From contig JABAQJ010000003.1 of NCBI GenBank assembly GCA_019186945.1, positions 102,531-166,530 of the forward strand: DNA of 64,000 nucleotides. The letters run 5' to 3'. Source of the DNA: Gemmatimonadaceae bacterium (lineage in GTDB: Bacteria > Gemmatimonadota > Gemmatimonadetes > Gemmatimonadales > Gemmatimonadaceae). The notes below the pieces were generated by a model. It was not told the origin of the DNA. It ran no database searches and was given only the letters and a program-made list of their open reading frames with translations. The position numbers and the translations under genes are program-made. Below, piece by piece: positions 55,094 to 64,000 of the stretch (positions within the stretch are counted from its first letter, which is position 1; each line of letters opens with the position of its first letter).

Positions 55094-57562
55094 GTGGGAT
55101 CGCGCCGATGGTTGGTCGGTGCGGTCGTAGCGATTGCGCTCCTCCTGCTTGTCGGCCGCGCGCTCGCTGGATGGTACGTCGACTACCGATGGTATGAGTC
55201 GTTAGGAGCCGCCGACGTCTGGCAGGTGCGAAGCTGGAATCTGTTCCTCCTGCGTGGTGCCACGTTCCTGGTCGGCGCCGTTTTCGTATTCGCCAATTTG
55301 TTCGCGGTTCGCGCCTCGGTTGCAGCGCTCGTTCTGCCACGGCGCGTAGGCAATCTGGAGATTGGCGAGGAAGTATCCGGGCGGTACCTGCTGGCCGGCG
55401 TCGTAGTGCTCACGCTGGTCATTGCTGCGATGCTGGCGCTGCCCCACGACGACTGGATGTCACTGGAACTGATTCGCCACGGGGAACGGTTCGGCGAAAC
55501 CGACCCGTACTTCCAGTTCGACATGGCGTTCTGGGTATACTGGCTTCCGCTCGAGTCCGCGTTGCACCTGTGGGCGTTGATCGCGTTGATCGCGGTCACT
55601 CTGCTCGTCCTCTTCCTCTATGCGCTCACGCCCAGCCTGCGTTGGGAAGGAGGACGGTTGCGTGTCACGGGACACGTCCGTCGCCATCTCTTTGCGCTGG
55701 GCGCTGCGCTCCTTGTCCTCCTCGGCTGGAACTTCCGGCTCGATGCCTATGAGCTGTTGAATAGCGGGAGCGGCGCCCTGGGGGGCTTCACCGCCATCGA
55801 CCACCGGGTGGGCATCCCCGTCAACCTCGTCCTGGCGCTCGTCACCGTCGCAGCGGCTCTGTTGGTGATCTGGTCAGGATGGATGGGACAGGTGAAGCTG
55901 GCGTTCTTCTCGGTGTCCGCTGTCCTGCTCGTGTCCCTGACACTCCGTCAGGCGGTTCCGCCAGTGGCTCAGCGGTTCGTCACTCCGGACGATCCAGACC
56001 TTCGGGAGCGGCCCTACCTTACCACACGAAACGGGTATACCAGACGCGCGTACGACGTCGATCGCCTTACGAAGGACGATGCGAGGGCCGCGCCAGCGCC
56101 GGGTCCGGGGCTGCGCGGCGTAGCCCTGTGGGACACCCCAGCGCTCGAACTTGCGGCCGGTCGCAGTGGACGGAGTGCCCGACCGGCTGGCTCGTTAGGC
56201 TGGGACGTCAGCGATGGCCCGCCAATCGCTCTCGCGGTCCCGCCGCCAACAGGCCCGGAGGCCGCAGACCCGGTCGCCGGCTGGTCGCTCACTCGATTCG
56301 CAGGTGACGTCACGGGAGAACGCGGCATGCCGCTCGAACGCATCGACGTCCCGGGCGTCGAGGCGTCGATCGCGCGAGCGGTGCTCGTCTTCGACTCGGT
56401 GTCGAGCTACCTGGTGGTGGCTGACAGCGCGGATCGCGTCGCCGGGAGTGACCTGTCCTCGCTCACCAGCAGGATCGCTCACGCATGGAGTCTTCAGAAC
56501 CCTCGCCTGCTCGGCGCCGAAGTTCCCGCCCGCGGTCGCATCGTCCTGCGACGCAGTGTGCGCGATCGCGTCCAGGCACTCTATCCATTCTTTGTTGCGT
56601 CACCGGACGTGAGGCCGCTCGCCTGGCGGGATTCTCTTCTCTGGGTCATGCATCTCTATGCCGCGTCGTCCACCTATCCGCTGAGCGATGCGATGCGCTT
56701 CGGCGATCGTGACGTTCACTATCTACGGCACGCGGCCATCGCCATCGTAAACGCCCACACCGGCCGCGTGCGCGCCGTGGCCGATCAATCGCCAGACCCG
56801 CTCACGCAGAGCTGGATGCGTCGCTTTCCCTCGCTGTTCGTCGCGGCAACCGACGTCGAGGACGATCTCGCCAGTCGCCTGCCGCCGGCAGTCGATGGGA
56901 CGCTCATCCAGGCCGCCGCGTTCGCGCAGGTCGGCGTGCGAGGAGAGTACCTCCCACCTTCACATCTCCCGAAATGGACCGGTGGCGACCGAATGTTCAC
57001 GCTCGACCGAACGGCGCCGTTCGTAGACGATGCGACTCGCAACCTCGTCGTTTCGATCCCCATCCTCGATGCGGCCGACCGACTTCGCGGTCTGGTAAAC
57101 ATTGCCGGTGGGTCGTCCTACGAGCCTCGGTGGCATGAGTGGCGCGCGGGATCGCCCCGTTGGGGGTACGTGCTGGAACGTCTGCAGCGCTTGCCGGATA
57201 GCGTCACCGCGTCGATACCGCGCGATGCCCACATCTTGAGAGGTCCGGTTCGCGTCATCCCGCGCAACACCAGCATATCGTTCATTCAGACCGCCTACGT
57301 CGTGCGATCGGATGGCTCCGTCCAAGCGCTCGCGACATCCGTGTTGACCGGCGACTCGCTCGGCGTGGGAACCAGCATCGCCGCCGCCGCCGGCGTTCCA
57401 GAACCCCGCCTCCCGGACGCTCCCATCTCGATAGAGGAGTTCAGATCGCGCGTTGCAGGGGTGTATGCCGACATGCGAGAGGCGATGCGTCGCGGCGACT
57501 TTCGTTCTTTCGGGCTCGCATACGACGCGCTCGGGCGCCTGTTGCGCATCCGAATCCGCTAA
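55094..57562 (+). CDS. UPF0182 family membrane protein
   Basis: 822 residues from GTG 55094, 1 nt after the mutase stop. The first 300 residues contain about seven hydrophobic segments, starting with the family pattern WYVDYRWYESLG. A conserved stretch is GETDPYFQFDMAFWVYWLPL, typical of COG1615/UPF0182. The rest is a large extracytoplasmic domain without a recognisable enzyme motif. Family function is unknown. This copy is somewhat short for the family and lacks the acidic C-terminal tail often seen. Confidence 0.85.
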   Translation: MGSRRWLVGAVVAIALLLLVGRALAGWYVDYRWYESLGAADVWQVRSWNLFLLRGATFLVGAVFVFANLFAVRASVAALVLPRRVGNLEIGEEVSGRYLLAGVVVLTLVIAAMLALPHDDWMSLELIRHGERFGETDPYFQFDMAFWVYWLPLESALHLWALIALIAVTLLVLFLYALTPSLRWEGGRLRVTGHVRRHLFALGAALLVLLGWNFRLDAYELLNSGSGALGGFTAIDHRVGIPVNLVLALVTVAAALLVIWSGWMGQVKLAFFSVSAVLLVSLTLRQAVPPVAQRFVTPDDPDLRERPYLTTRNGYTRRAYDVDRLTKDDARAAPAPGPGLRGVALWDTPALELAAGRSGRSARPAGSLGWDVSDGPPIALAVPPPTGPEAADPVAGWSLTRFAGDVTGERGMPLERIDVPGVEASIARAVLVFDSVSSYLVVADSADRVAGSDLSSLTSRIAHAWSLQNPRLLGAEVPARGRIVLRRSVRDRVQALYPFFVASPDVRPLAWRDSLLWVMHLYAASSTYPLSDAMRFGDRDVHYLRHAAIAIVNAHTGRVRAVADQSPDPLTQSWMRRFPSLFVAATDVEDDLASRLPPAVDGTLIQAAAFAQVGVRGEYLPPSHLPKWTGGDRMFTLDRTAPFVDDATRNLVVSIPILDAADRLRGLVNIAGGSSYEPRWHEWRAGSPRWGYVLERLQRLPDSVTASIPRDAHILRGPVRVIPRNTSISFIQTAYVVRSDGSVQALATSVLTGDSLGVGTSIAAAAGVPEPRLPDAPISIEEFRSRVAGVYADMREAMRRGDFRSFGLAYDALGRLLRIRIR

Positions 57563-57601
57563 CTTGATCGACCTCATTTCCGGAAACATGGTGGAGAACC
57601 C

Positions 57602-58747
57602 GTGAACATTCATGAATACCAGGCGAAGGAGATTCTTCGCGCAGCAGGCGTCCCGATACCGCCGGGCGAGATCGCAACCACGCCGGACCAAGCGGAAGCC
57701 ATAGCGCGGCGCATTGGCAAGGCGGTCGTCGTCAAGGCGCAGGTCCATGTCGGCGGCAGGGGAAAAGCGGGCGGTGTGAAGCTGGCAAAGTCACCCGAGG
57801 AAGCGCGGGAGAAGGCTCAGGCCATCCTCGGCATGTCGATCAAGGGCCTGACGGTACAGAAGGTCTTGGTGGCGGAGGCCGCCGATATCGCCAGTGAGGC
57901 CTACGTCGGGATCATCATGGACCGCGCCAGCAAGCGGCCCGTATTCATGGTGAGCGCGGCCGGTGGAATCGACATCGAGGAAGTCGCGGCGACCACGCCC
58001 GAAAAGATCCTGAAACTGCCGATCGACCCGCGCTACGGCCTGCTGCCGTTCCAGGCCATGCGACTCGGGTTCTTTCTGTACGATGACCTGGCCAAGGCGC
58101 GAGCCGCTGCCAGGATCATGGGTCAGCTCTATCGCGCGTTCGTCGACAGTGGGTGTTCTCTGGCGGAGATCAATCCCCTGGTAGTGACGCCGGCCGGCGA
58201 GGTTGTAGCTATCGATGCGAAGATGGCGATAGATGACAACGAACTCGATCGTCGGTCATCGATTGCCGTCCTGCGCGACGAGAGCGCGGAAGCGCCGAGC
58301 GAAGTGCAGGCCCGCAATGCCGGACTCACGTTCATCAAGCTCGACGGCAACGTCGGCTGTTGCGTCAACGGTGCGGGGCTGGCCATGGCGACGATGGATC
58401 TAGTGAAGTACTACGGGGGCGAACCGGCCAACTTCCTCGACATCGGCGGATCGTCCAACCCCGAAAAGGTGGTGAACGCGCTGCGCATAATCACCGCCGA
58501 CACAAACGTCAAAGCCATACTCTTCAACATCTTCGGTGGCATCACACGCACCGACGACGTCGCCAACGGCATCGTCACCGCGACGAAGACCAATCCGTTG
58601 CAGGTGCCGATTGTCATTCGCTTGACCGGAACCAACGAAGAACTGGCAATGAAGATCCTTACCGAGAACGGCTTCTCTGCTTCGAGCGACATGGACGAAG
58701 CCGTGCAGCGCGCCGTGGCGCTGGCAACTGGAGGAAAGGCCGCGTGA
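57602..58747 (+). CDS. sucC: Succinate-CoA ligase subunit beta
   Basis: 381 residues from GTG 57602; GGAG lies 7 nt upstream. It begins [20 protein letters not shown]. The ATP-grasp region has [15 protein letters not shown], and the C-terminal domain has [14 protein letters not shown] and [13 protein letters not shown]. With SucD it makes ATP (or GTP) from succinyl-CoA in the TCA cycle. The stop overlaps sucD as GTGA. No clear promoter found. Confidence 0.96.
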   Translation: MNIHEYQAKEILRAAGVPIPPGEIATTPDQAEAIARRIGKAVVVKAQVHVGGRGKAGGVKLAKSPEEAREKAQAILGMSIKGLTVQKVLVAEAADIASEAYVGIIMDRASKRPVFMVSAAGGIDIEEVAATTPEKILKLPIDPRYGLLPFQAMRLGFFLYDDLAKARAAARIMGQLYRAFVDSGCSLAEINPLVVTPAGEVVAIDAKMAIDDNELDRRSSIAVLRDESAEAPSEVQARNAGLTFIKLDGNVGCCVNGAGLAMATMDLVKYYGGEPANFLDIGGSSNPEKVVNALRIITADTNVKAILFNIFGGITRTDDVANGIVTATKTNPLQVPIVIRLTGTNEELAMKILTENGFSASSDMDEAVQRAVALATGGKAA

Positions 58748-59619
58748 GCATATTCGCTGACCGGAACTCGACAGTCATCGTGCAGGGAATCACTGGCCGA
58801 GACGGGTCGTTCCACGCAAGGCAGATGATCGAATACGGCACGCGTATCGTTGCTGGGGTCACTCCCGGGAAGGGTGGGCAGACCTTCGAGTCCGTCGTGC
58901 CAATTTTCAACACCGTCGCCGACGCCGTCCAAGCGACGGGAGCGAACACGTCGGTCATTTACGTCCCGCCGATGTTTGCGGCGGATGCCATCATGGAAGC
59001 CGCGGATTCCGGGATCGCGTTCATCGTAGCCATCACTGAGGGCGTCCCGGTACTCGACATGGCGCGCGTGTATCCGTACGTGAAGGAGCGCGGAGCTCGT
59101 CTGCTGGGCGCAAACTGCCCCGGAATCATTACGCCCGGCCAGGCAAAGGTGGGAATTATCCCCGGGCGAATCTGTGCCAGCGGTTCCGTCGGCGTGGTAT
59201 CGCGTTCGGGTACACTGACGTACGAAGTCGTGTACCAGCTCACGCGCGCTGGAATCGGTCAGTCCACGTGCGTGGGCATCGGTGGCGATCCGATAAGCGG
59301 GACGAACTTCATCGACTGTCTGGCTGCGTTCGAGGCGGACGCGGAAACGAAGGTCGTCTGCATGATGGGCGAGATTGGCGGTACTGATGAGCAGGAAGCC
59401 GCGACGTTCGTACGCGAGCACATGTCGAAACCGGTCGTCGGCTTCATCGCTGGACAAACCGCACCGCCGGGGCGGCGCATGGGCCACGCCGGAGCGATTA
59501 TCTCCGGTGCGTCCGGCACGGCTGCCGAAAAGATCGCGGCCTTCCAGGAGGCTGGCATGGGCGTAGCCAAGCGGCCAAAGGACTTCGTCGAGCTCGTCAA
59601 GGCTCGACTCAACTCATAG
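58744..59619 (+). CDS. sucD: Succinate-CoA ligase subunit alpha
   Basis: 291 residues from GTG 58744. CoA-binding [20 protein letters not shown] and the phosphohistidine in [11 protein letters not shown]. Also [20 protein letters not shown]. Standard length. Overlaps sucC by 4 nt. Confidence 0.96.
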   Translation: MSIFADRNSTVIVQGITGRDGSFHARQMIEYGTRIVAGVTPGKGGQTFESVVPIFNTVADAVQATGANTSVIYVPPMFAADAIMEAADSGIAFIVAITEGVPVLDMARVYPYVKERGARLLGANCPGIITPGQAKVGIIPGRICASGSVGVVSRSGTLTYEVVYQLTRAGIGQSTCVGIGGDPISGTNFIDCLAAFEADAETKVVCMMGEIGGTDEQEAATFVREHMSKPVVGFIAGQTAPPGRRMGHAGAIISGASGTAAEKIAAFQEAGMGVAKRPKDFVELVKARLNS

Positions 59620-59635
59620 AGGGATCGTAAAGCGC

Positions 59636-60079
59636 ATGGCTGTGACACATACGTTGACCATTATCAAACCGGATGCCTTCGGAGCGGGGAAGTCCGGGCA
59701 GATCGTTGCGCATTTGGAGCAGGCCGGGTTCAGGGTGGTTGCCGCGCGCGTGGCGCGTCTGACAACCGAACAGGCAGAGGGCTTCTATGAGGTTCACAAG
59801 GAGCGACCGTTCTTCCGGTCGCTCGTTGCCTTCATGTCTTCGGGGCCCTGCATGCCGCTGGTACTGGAACGTGCCGATGCGGTGGCGGAACTGCGCCGGG
59901 TCATCGGAGCAACAGACCCGGCGGAGGCCGCCGATGGTACGGTGCGCCGCCTCTATGCCGAATCGAAGGAACGGAATGCGATTCATGCTTCAGACTCGGA
60001 CGAAAACGCCAAACGAGAGTCGGGTTTCTTCTTCGCGGAAATGGAGTTGATTGCAAACAGGCAGGTGAACGAGCGCTGA
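59636..60079 (+). CDS. ndk: Nucleoside diphosphate kinase
   Basis: 147 residues. N-terminal TLTIIKPDAFGAGKSGQI, and the phosphorylated His 117 in NAIHASDS. It balances nucleoside triphosphate pools. It follows sucD by 16 nt; coupling to SucCD (which makes NTP) is common. The C-terminal tail is slightly longer than in E. coli. Confidence 0.95.
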   Translation: MAVTHTLTIIKPDAFGAGKSGQIVAHLEQAGFRVVAARVARLTTEQAEGFYEVHKERPFFRSLVAFMSSGPCMPLVLERADAVAELRRVIGATDPAEAADGTVRRLYAESKERNAIHASDSDENAKRESGFFFAEMELIANRQVNER

Positions 60080-60139
60080 ACGGCTTCTGCCCCGGGAGCG
60101 CCGCCAAGGACAGAGCGTAAGTTGTGCATTCAAGCAGAC

Positions 60140-60168
60140 TTGAAGACAGGGCACGGGACGCTTAGGTT
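60140..60168 (+). promoter_or_regulatory. Promoter of the yceD-rpmF-plsX-fab operon
   Basis: TTGAAG at 60140-60145, 17-nt spacer, TAGGTT at 60163-60168, identical downstream (GTTGG) to the rplU promoter. The predicted start near 60175 is about 2 nt before the yceD ATG, so a leaderless message is expected. Confidence 0.75.
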
Positions 60169-60176
60169 GTTGGGCC

Positions 60177-60683
60177 ATGTTGTCCTTCGACCTCACCGCG
60201 CTCGAGTCCCACGCTGTTATTGTTGATGGGTGCCTGGATGCTCGTGATGGCGTCTGGGGCGATACCGAACCCAAGCCGAGTGGGGATATCCGGGTTACCG
60301 GGCGCCTCTCGTCAGCCGGCGCGTCGCGCTTCTATTTCTCCGGTCGAATGGAGGGCAGCGTTTCGACCGATTGCCGTCGGTGTCTGACGCCAGTGACGGC
60401 GTCGGTTGCCGAGGATGTTCACCTTCTGTTCGTCCGTGCTGGCGATCGGGAGATGGACGATCCGGATGTGTATGTGATTGAGGGTCGGGCGCGCGAGCTG
60501 GACCTGCGGCCCGCGATCCGTGAGGAGTGGCTTCTCGCCGTTCCGGCCCTTGTAGTTTGTCGCGATGACTGTAAGGGCCTGTGCCCGCACTGCGGAGCAG
60601 ACTTGAACGCTGGACCGTGCGGCTGTGAATCTGTACGCGATGAACGGTGGGATGCGCTGCGGAAGGCGCGAACCACGTCCTGA
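60177..60683 (+). CDS. yceD: DUF177/YceD family protein
   Basis: 168 residues. The conserved first cysteine pair is in DCRRCLTPV; the C-terminal part has CRDDCKGLCPHCGADLNAG and CGC, the DUF177 cysteine cluster. YceD genes sit upstream of rpmF in most bacteria and are tied to 23S rRNA accumulation; in plants and E. coli the protein is linked to rRNA processing. The metal-binding role is inferred from the cysteines. Confidence 0.88.
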   Translation: MLSFDLTALESHAVIVDGCLDARDGVWGDTEPKPSGDIRVTGRLSSAGASRFYFSGRMEGSVSTDCRRCLTPVTASVAEDVHLLFVRAGDREMDDPDVYVIEGRARELDLRPAIREEWLLAVPALVVCRDDCKGLCPHCGADLNAGPCGCESVRDERWDALRKARTTS

Positions 60684-60714
60684 CGAGCGATACCTTTCTA
60701 CCTAACGACTTTCC

Positions 60715-60897
60715 ATGGCCGTCCCGAAAAGAAGAACCTCCAAGCGCAAGAAGCGCGCGCGGAATACGCACAAGGCAGCAGCGGCGATCGTCCTGCAGCC
60801 GTGTCCGCGTTGCCAGAGCCCCAAACGGCCGCACCGGGTGTGCGCCGAATGCGGCTACTACGCGGGCGAACAACGAATCGCGGCCCGGGAAGCGTAG
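60715..60897 (+). CDS. rpmF: 50S ribosomal protein L32
   Basis: 60 residues, standard size. It begins MAVPKRRTSKRKKRARN and has the zinc-binding pattern CPRCQSPKRPHRVCAECG. It follows yceD by 31 nt and precedes plsX by 3 nt, the conserved yceD-rpmF-plsX order. Confidence 0.95.
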   Translation: MAVPKRRTSKRKKRARNTHKAAAAIVLQPCPRCQSPKRPHRVCAECGYYAGEQRIAAREA

Positions 60898-60900
60898 CGC

Positions 60901-61920
60901 TTGGCTCGCATCGCCCTGGACGCGATGGGGGGCGACTTCGCTCCCGACGCGACGGTGGCTGGGGCGCTCCTCGCGCTTCTTGAGTTCGGTCCGGATCACA
61001 CCATACAGCTGGTCGGCCAGTCAGACATCGTTCGGCGCCAACTGGAAGTGCATCTGTCCGGAGCGTTCGCGGAGGCGCGTCCACAAACTGGACGCCTCGA
61101 TTTCGTGGAGGCGCCGGACGTGATCGCCATGTCCGAGAAGCCAAGCGGAGTGCTGCGCGGCAAGCCGAAAAGCTCGATGCACGTCGGACTGCGGATGCAG
61201 TGCGAGGGTACGTCGGACGCGTTCGTGTCCGCCGGTAACACAGGGGCGCAAATGGCCCTCTCGACGATGATCCTCCGCCTGCACACTGGGCTGATCCGGC
61301 CTGCGATCAGCACGATCTTTCCGACGGCGCGGCAACCGATCGTGGTTCTGGATTCTGGTGCGAACGTCGACTGCAGTCCAGCGGAGCTCGTCCAGTTTGC
61401 CCGTCTCGGATGCGTTTACGCAGAGGACATCCTCGGCCGCTCCGACCCAGTGCTCGGACTGCTCAGCATCGGCGAGGAGCCCGAGAAGGGCAATGCCACC
61501 ACCAAGGCTACACATCTGCTGTTGAGCGAGTCCGGCCTTCGATTCCAGGGAAATATCGAAGGACGGGATCTTCCTGCGGGTGCGAGCGACCGTGGGCCGT
61601 TCGACGTCGTGGTATGTGACGGTTTCGTGGGCAATGTATTGCTCAAGTTCTACGAAGGAATCGCACCAATGCTTGTCACACTCCTTCGAGAGAGAGCCGG
61701 TGTGAGCCGGGAGCAGCTCGCCGTCGCCCTCAAGCACCTCGACTACTCGCAGGTGGGTGGCGCGCCGTTGCTCGGTGTGAAGGGCATCAGCATCATCTCG
61801 CATGGCAAATCGAGCGCGCGCGCCATTTGCAGCGCAATCGGCGTGGCGATCCGTGCGATCGAGTCCCGGATGAACGAGCACATCGCTCGCAGACTCGGCG
61901 AAGCCGGAGGCACGCCATGA
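60901..61920 (+). CDS. plsX: Phosphate acyltransferase PlsX
   Basis: 339 residues from TTG 60901 (MARIALDAMGGDFAP). Motifs: VSAGNTGAQMALS, LDSGANVDCSP, LLSIGEEPEKGN and VCDGFVGNVLLK. It converts acyl-ACP to acyl-phosphate for phospholipid synthesis at the membrane. The TTG start is supported because homology begins with it. The stop overlaps fabH as ATGA. Confidence 0.95.
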   Translation: MARIALDAMGGDFAPDATVAGALLALLEFGPDHTIQLVGQSDIVRRQLEVHLSGAFAEARPQTGRLDFVEAPDVIAMSEKPSGVLRGKPKSSMHVGLRMQCEGTSDAFVSAGNTGAQMALSTMILRLHTGLIRPAISTIFPTARQPIVVLDSGANVDCSPAELVQFARLGCVYAEDILGRSDPVLGLLSIGEEPEKGNATTKATHLLLSESGLRFQGNIEGRDLPAGASDRGPFDVVVCDGFVGNVLLKFYEGIAPMLVTLLRERAGVSREQLAVALKHLDYSQVGGAPLLGVKGISIISHGKSSARAICSAIGVAIRAIESRMNEHIARRLGEAGGTP

Positions 61921-62906
61921 AACGACCGACCGCATACCTCGCGGGAATCGGCAAGTATGCCCCAACTCGCATTCTGAAGAACGCGGATTTCGCCGCGATG
62001 GGGATCGATACTACCGACGAGTGGATCGTACAGCGGACGGGGATTCGCGAGCGCCACATCGCAGATGCGACCGAGACGAATACGAGCATGTCCGAGCGCG
62101 CGGCGCGCATTGCCATGGAGCGCGCTGGCGTTCAAGCTGGCGAGATCGACGTGATCGTGCTCGGCACGGCCTCACCGGATCGGCTGCTCCCAGCCACTGC
62201 GGTCGAACTTCAGGCGGCCCTTGGCGCGAAGCGCGCGGCTGCGTTCGACGTGATGGCCGCATGTTCCAGCTTCCTGTACGGCCTGATCGTCGCCGAGGGG
62301 CTCATGCAGAGCGGCGCTGCCGAAACCTGCCTTGTCGTAGGCACGGAGAAACTCAGTTCCATAGTCGACTGGAAGGATCGGTCGACCTGCGTGCTGTTCG
62401 GCGATGGTGCGGGCGCGGCGATACTCAAGCGTTCGCGTGGCGGGCGAGGAATCCTCTCCACGTTCTTTCGGAGCGACGGAACGCTGGCAGAGTTGCTCTG
62501 GCGGCCCGGCGGTGGCGCGGCGCTACCGTTCGACGAACAGGTGCTGCAGGATCGCTCGTTCTACATCAAGATGGAGGGCCGCGAGGTCTTTCGGCACGCT
62601 GTTCGATCGATGACCGAGGCAACCGATCGTGCGCTGGACGGCGCCAAGCTTACAGGAGCGGACATCGACCTCCTGATCCCGCATCAGGCGAACATGCGCA
62701 TCATCGAAGCGACCGCCAAACATGCGGCTATTCCAATGGAGAAGGTCTTCGTCAACGTGGACCGATACGGGAATACGTCGTCCGCATCCGTTGCCATTGC
62801 CCTCGAAGAAGCGCAGGCCAGCGGGCGCATTACCGATGGCATGAACGTGCTCCTCGTCGCATTCGGCGCGGGATTCACCTGGGCATCTTTGGTGATTCGT
62901 TTCTGA
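61917..62906 (+). CDS. fabH: Beta-ketoacyl-ACP synthase III
   Basis: 329 residues from ATG 61917, with GGAGG 6 nt upstream. Catalytic triad: Cys 116 in DVMAACSSFLYG, His in LLIPHQANMRI, Asn in DRYGNTSSAS. It starts fatty acid synthesis by joining an acyl-CoA primer with malonyl-ACP. The substrate-pocket sequence does not let me decide straight- or branched-chain primers. Confidence 0.95.
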   Translation: MKRPTAYLAGIGKYAPTRILKNADFAAMGIDTTDEWIVQRTGIRERHIADATETNTSMSERAARIAMERAGVQAGEIDVIVLGTASPDRLLPATAVELQAALGAKRAAAFDVMAACSSFLYGLIVAEGLMQSGAAETCLVVGTEKLSSIVDWKDRSTCVLFGDGAGAAILKRSRGGRGILSTFFRSDGTLAELLWRPGGGAALPFDEQVLQDRSFYIKMEGREVFRHAVRSMTEATDRALDGAKLTGADIDLLIPHQANMRIIEATAKHAAIPMEKVFVNVDRYGNTSSASVAIALEEAQASGRITDGMNVLLVAFGAGFTWASLVIRF

Positions 62907-63850
62907 TGGATCTCGTCCTGCTGTTCCCCGGTCAGGGTTCGCAGAAAGTCGGCATGGGCAGCGATCTCGCTGCCGATTTTCCTGCGGCGCGGGATACGTT
63001 CGCCCGAGCCGACGCAGCACTGAACGAGCCGCTGTCATCGCTCTGTTTCAGCGGGCCGCTGGACACGCTGACCCTGACTAGAAATGCGCAGCCGGCGCTC
63101 CTCGTGCATGGCGCCGCGGTCTGGTCTGTCGTCGCGGAACGCGTGCGGCCGTTCGTGCGTGCCGCCGCGGGTCACTCGTTAGGCGAGTTTACGGCTTGGC
63201 ATGCCGCCGGCGGCTTGACGCTCGACGACGCTGTGCGACTGGTGCGCAGGCGCGGCCAACTGATGTTCGATACCGGTGGCGAACGGCCCGGGACGATGGC
63301 CGCCATCCTTGGCGACCCACCGGAACCTGTCGACGTCTACTGCGAGCGGGCTTCGGCTGCGACCGACGGCGGTCTGGTCGTACCCGCCAACTACAACTCG
63401 CCGGGGCAGGTCGTCATTTCCGGGGAAGTGAACGGAGTCGACAAGGCCATCGGGCTCATGAAGGAAGCCGGCTTCAAGCGCGCGATGAAGCTGAACGTCT
63501 CCGGAGCCTTCCATTCGCCTCTGATGGCTCCCGCCCGGGACGGACTCGCTGAGGCCCTTCAAGCGACGGACCTCCGTACTCCGCTTGTTCCTGTCTACGC
63601 CAATGTGACCGCGCGCCCCGTCACCGACCCAGACGAAGGCAAGCGCCTCCTCATAGAGCAGTTGACGTCGCCTGTGCGGTGGTCCGAGGTCGTTGAACGT
63701 CTCGGAACGGATTTCCCCGATGCAACATTCGTCGAAATGGGACCCGGGAACGTTCTCTGCGGATTGGTGCGGCGCATCCTGCCAGCCGCGCAGACATTCG
63801 CCTGCGGTACTTCGCAAGACGTGACTAACTTGCTCTCCTTGATCCCATGA
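62906..63850 (+). CDS. fabD: Malonyl-CoA:ACP transacylase
   Basis: 314 residues from ATG 62906 (TGATG overlap with fabH). GQGSQ at 9-13, the nucleophile Ser 91 in GHSLGEF, and the catalytic His in [10 protein letters not shown]. It loads malonyl groups on ACP. The stop overlaps fabG as ATGA. Confidence 0.95.
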   Translation: MDLVLLFPGQGSQKVGMGSDLAADFPAARDTFARADAALNEPLSSLCFSGPLDTLTLTRNAQPALLVHGAAVWSVVAERVRPFVRAAAGHSLGEFTAWHAAGGLTLDDAVRLVRRRGQLMFDTGGERPGTMAAILGDPPEPVDVYCERASAATDGGLVVPANYNSPGQVVISGEVNGVDKAIGLMKEAGFKRAMKLNVSGAFHSPLMAPARDGLAEALQATDLRTPLVPVYANVTARPVTDPDEGKRLLIEQLTSPVRWSEVVERLGTDFPDATFVEMGPGNVLCGLVRRILPAAQTFACGTSQDVTNLLSLIP

Positions 63851-64000
63851 AGATCGACCTGACCGGAAAGTCGGCCATTGTCACCGGCAGCACGCGCGGC
63901 ATCGGACGCTCGATCGCCGGACAGCTGGCCATGGCCGGTGCCCGCGTAGCCATTGTTGGACGCGAGCAGGCCCGGGCGGACGAAGCGGCTGCCGCGGTCG
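63847..64000 (+). CDS. fabG: 3-oxoacyl-ACP reductase, N-terminal part only
   Basis: 51 codons are visible before the window ends. [20 protein letters not shown] contains the SDR dinucleotide motif TGxxxGIG (here TGSTRGIG). Position after fabD matches the usual fabH-fabD-fabG order. Another short-chain dehydrogenase cannot be excluded from this fragment. Confidence 0.85.
   Translation, partial: MKIDLTGKSAIVTGSTRGIGRSIAGQLAMAGARVAIVGREQARADEAAAAV

Noticed and set aside
3422-63184. Copies of GCCTAAC/GTTAGGC as integron attC core sites
   Set aside because: They match the RYYYAAC/GTTRRRY core pattern, but they are not paired at attC distances, lie within core genes, and no integrase or cassette array is present.
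1-64000. CRISPR arrays, insertion sequences, phage or toxin-antitoxin genes
   Set aside because: I looked for regular repeats, transposase motifs, terminal inverted repeats and small paired genes and saw none.

Overview
The window is a high-GC bacterial chromosome segment with almost every gene on the + strand; only a pair of amidohydrolase genes (9019-11785) is on the minus strand. It is packed with housekeeping genes in tightly overlapping operons. The content and order fit a free-living, aerobically respiring Gram-negative bacterium, most likely of the Gemmatimonadota. The pointers are a 14-subunit complex I, a type-B (menaquinone-type) succinate dehydrogenase, an outer-membrane TonB-plug protein, a lipoprotein-anchored amidohydrolase tandem, and an ECF sigma/anti-sigma pair with a Spy-like periplasmic protein. 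The phylum call is inference. No mobile element, integrase, phage gene, CRISPR array or rRNA gene was seen.

Layout. 1-5724: U32 peptidase-like protein (cut at its 5' end), RecQ, acyl-CoA dehydrogenase, isoprenylcysteine methyltransferase-like membrane protein. 5725-6148: a 424-nt gap in front of RNase E/G. 6149-8407: rng, rplU, rpmA, then a terminator. 8596-11785: a small coiled-coil protein converging on the amidohydrolase tandem. 11922-13594: ECF sigma, anti-sigma, Spy-like protein. 13629-13712: tRNA-Leu(CAA) with its own promoter and a strong terminator hairpin. 13926-17344: pepA coupled to an outer-membrane beta-barrel gene. 17382-27605: twelve overlapping or near-abutting genes (yicC, gmk, rpoZ, coaBC, udg, dnaB, radA, ispD, tsaC, ywlE-like phosphatase, aroE, comF). 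27621-32196: gap, pgk, tpiA, secG, carA. 32312-34400: HU and moaD-moaE-moaA. 34472-38878: mdh and sdhCAB. 39214-53678: nuoA to nuoN in canonical order. 53725-57562: phosphohexomutase and a UPF0182 membrane protein. 57602-60079: sucCD and ndk. 60177-64000: yceD-rpmF-plsX-fabH-fabD-fabG, with fabG cut by the window end.

How the genes fit together: central energy metabolism dominates. Lower glycolysis (gap, pgk, tpiA), TCA enzymes (sucCD, sdhCAB, mdh) and complex I feed electrons to a quinone pool. A second theme is information processing (RecQ, DnaB, RadA, UDG, HU, RNase G, omega subunit, L21, L27, L32). A third is fatty acid initiation (plsX-fabH-fabD-fabG) linked to L32 and YceD.

The most useful observations beyond plain annotation are these. 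(1) A recurring promoter layout, TTGA-type -35, 17-18 nt, TANNTT-type -10, with two cases where the start codon lies almost at the predicted transcription start. (2) A dispersed octamer GCCTAACG/CGTTAGGC found 13 times exactly. (3) A low-molecular-weight phosphatase carrying the Thr signature of protein-arginine phosphatases next to tsaC. (4) A tandem amidohydrolase pair in which the second copy has lost the HxH metal ligands. (5) A histidine-rich insertion in NuoL. I did not find a clear undescribed multi-gene system; most of the window is ordinary core genome.
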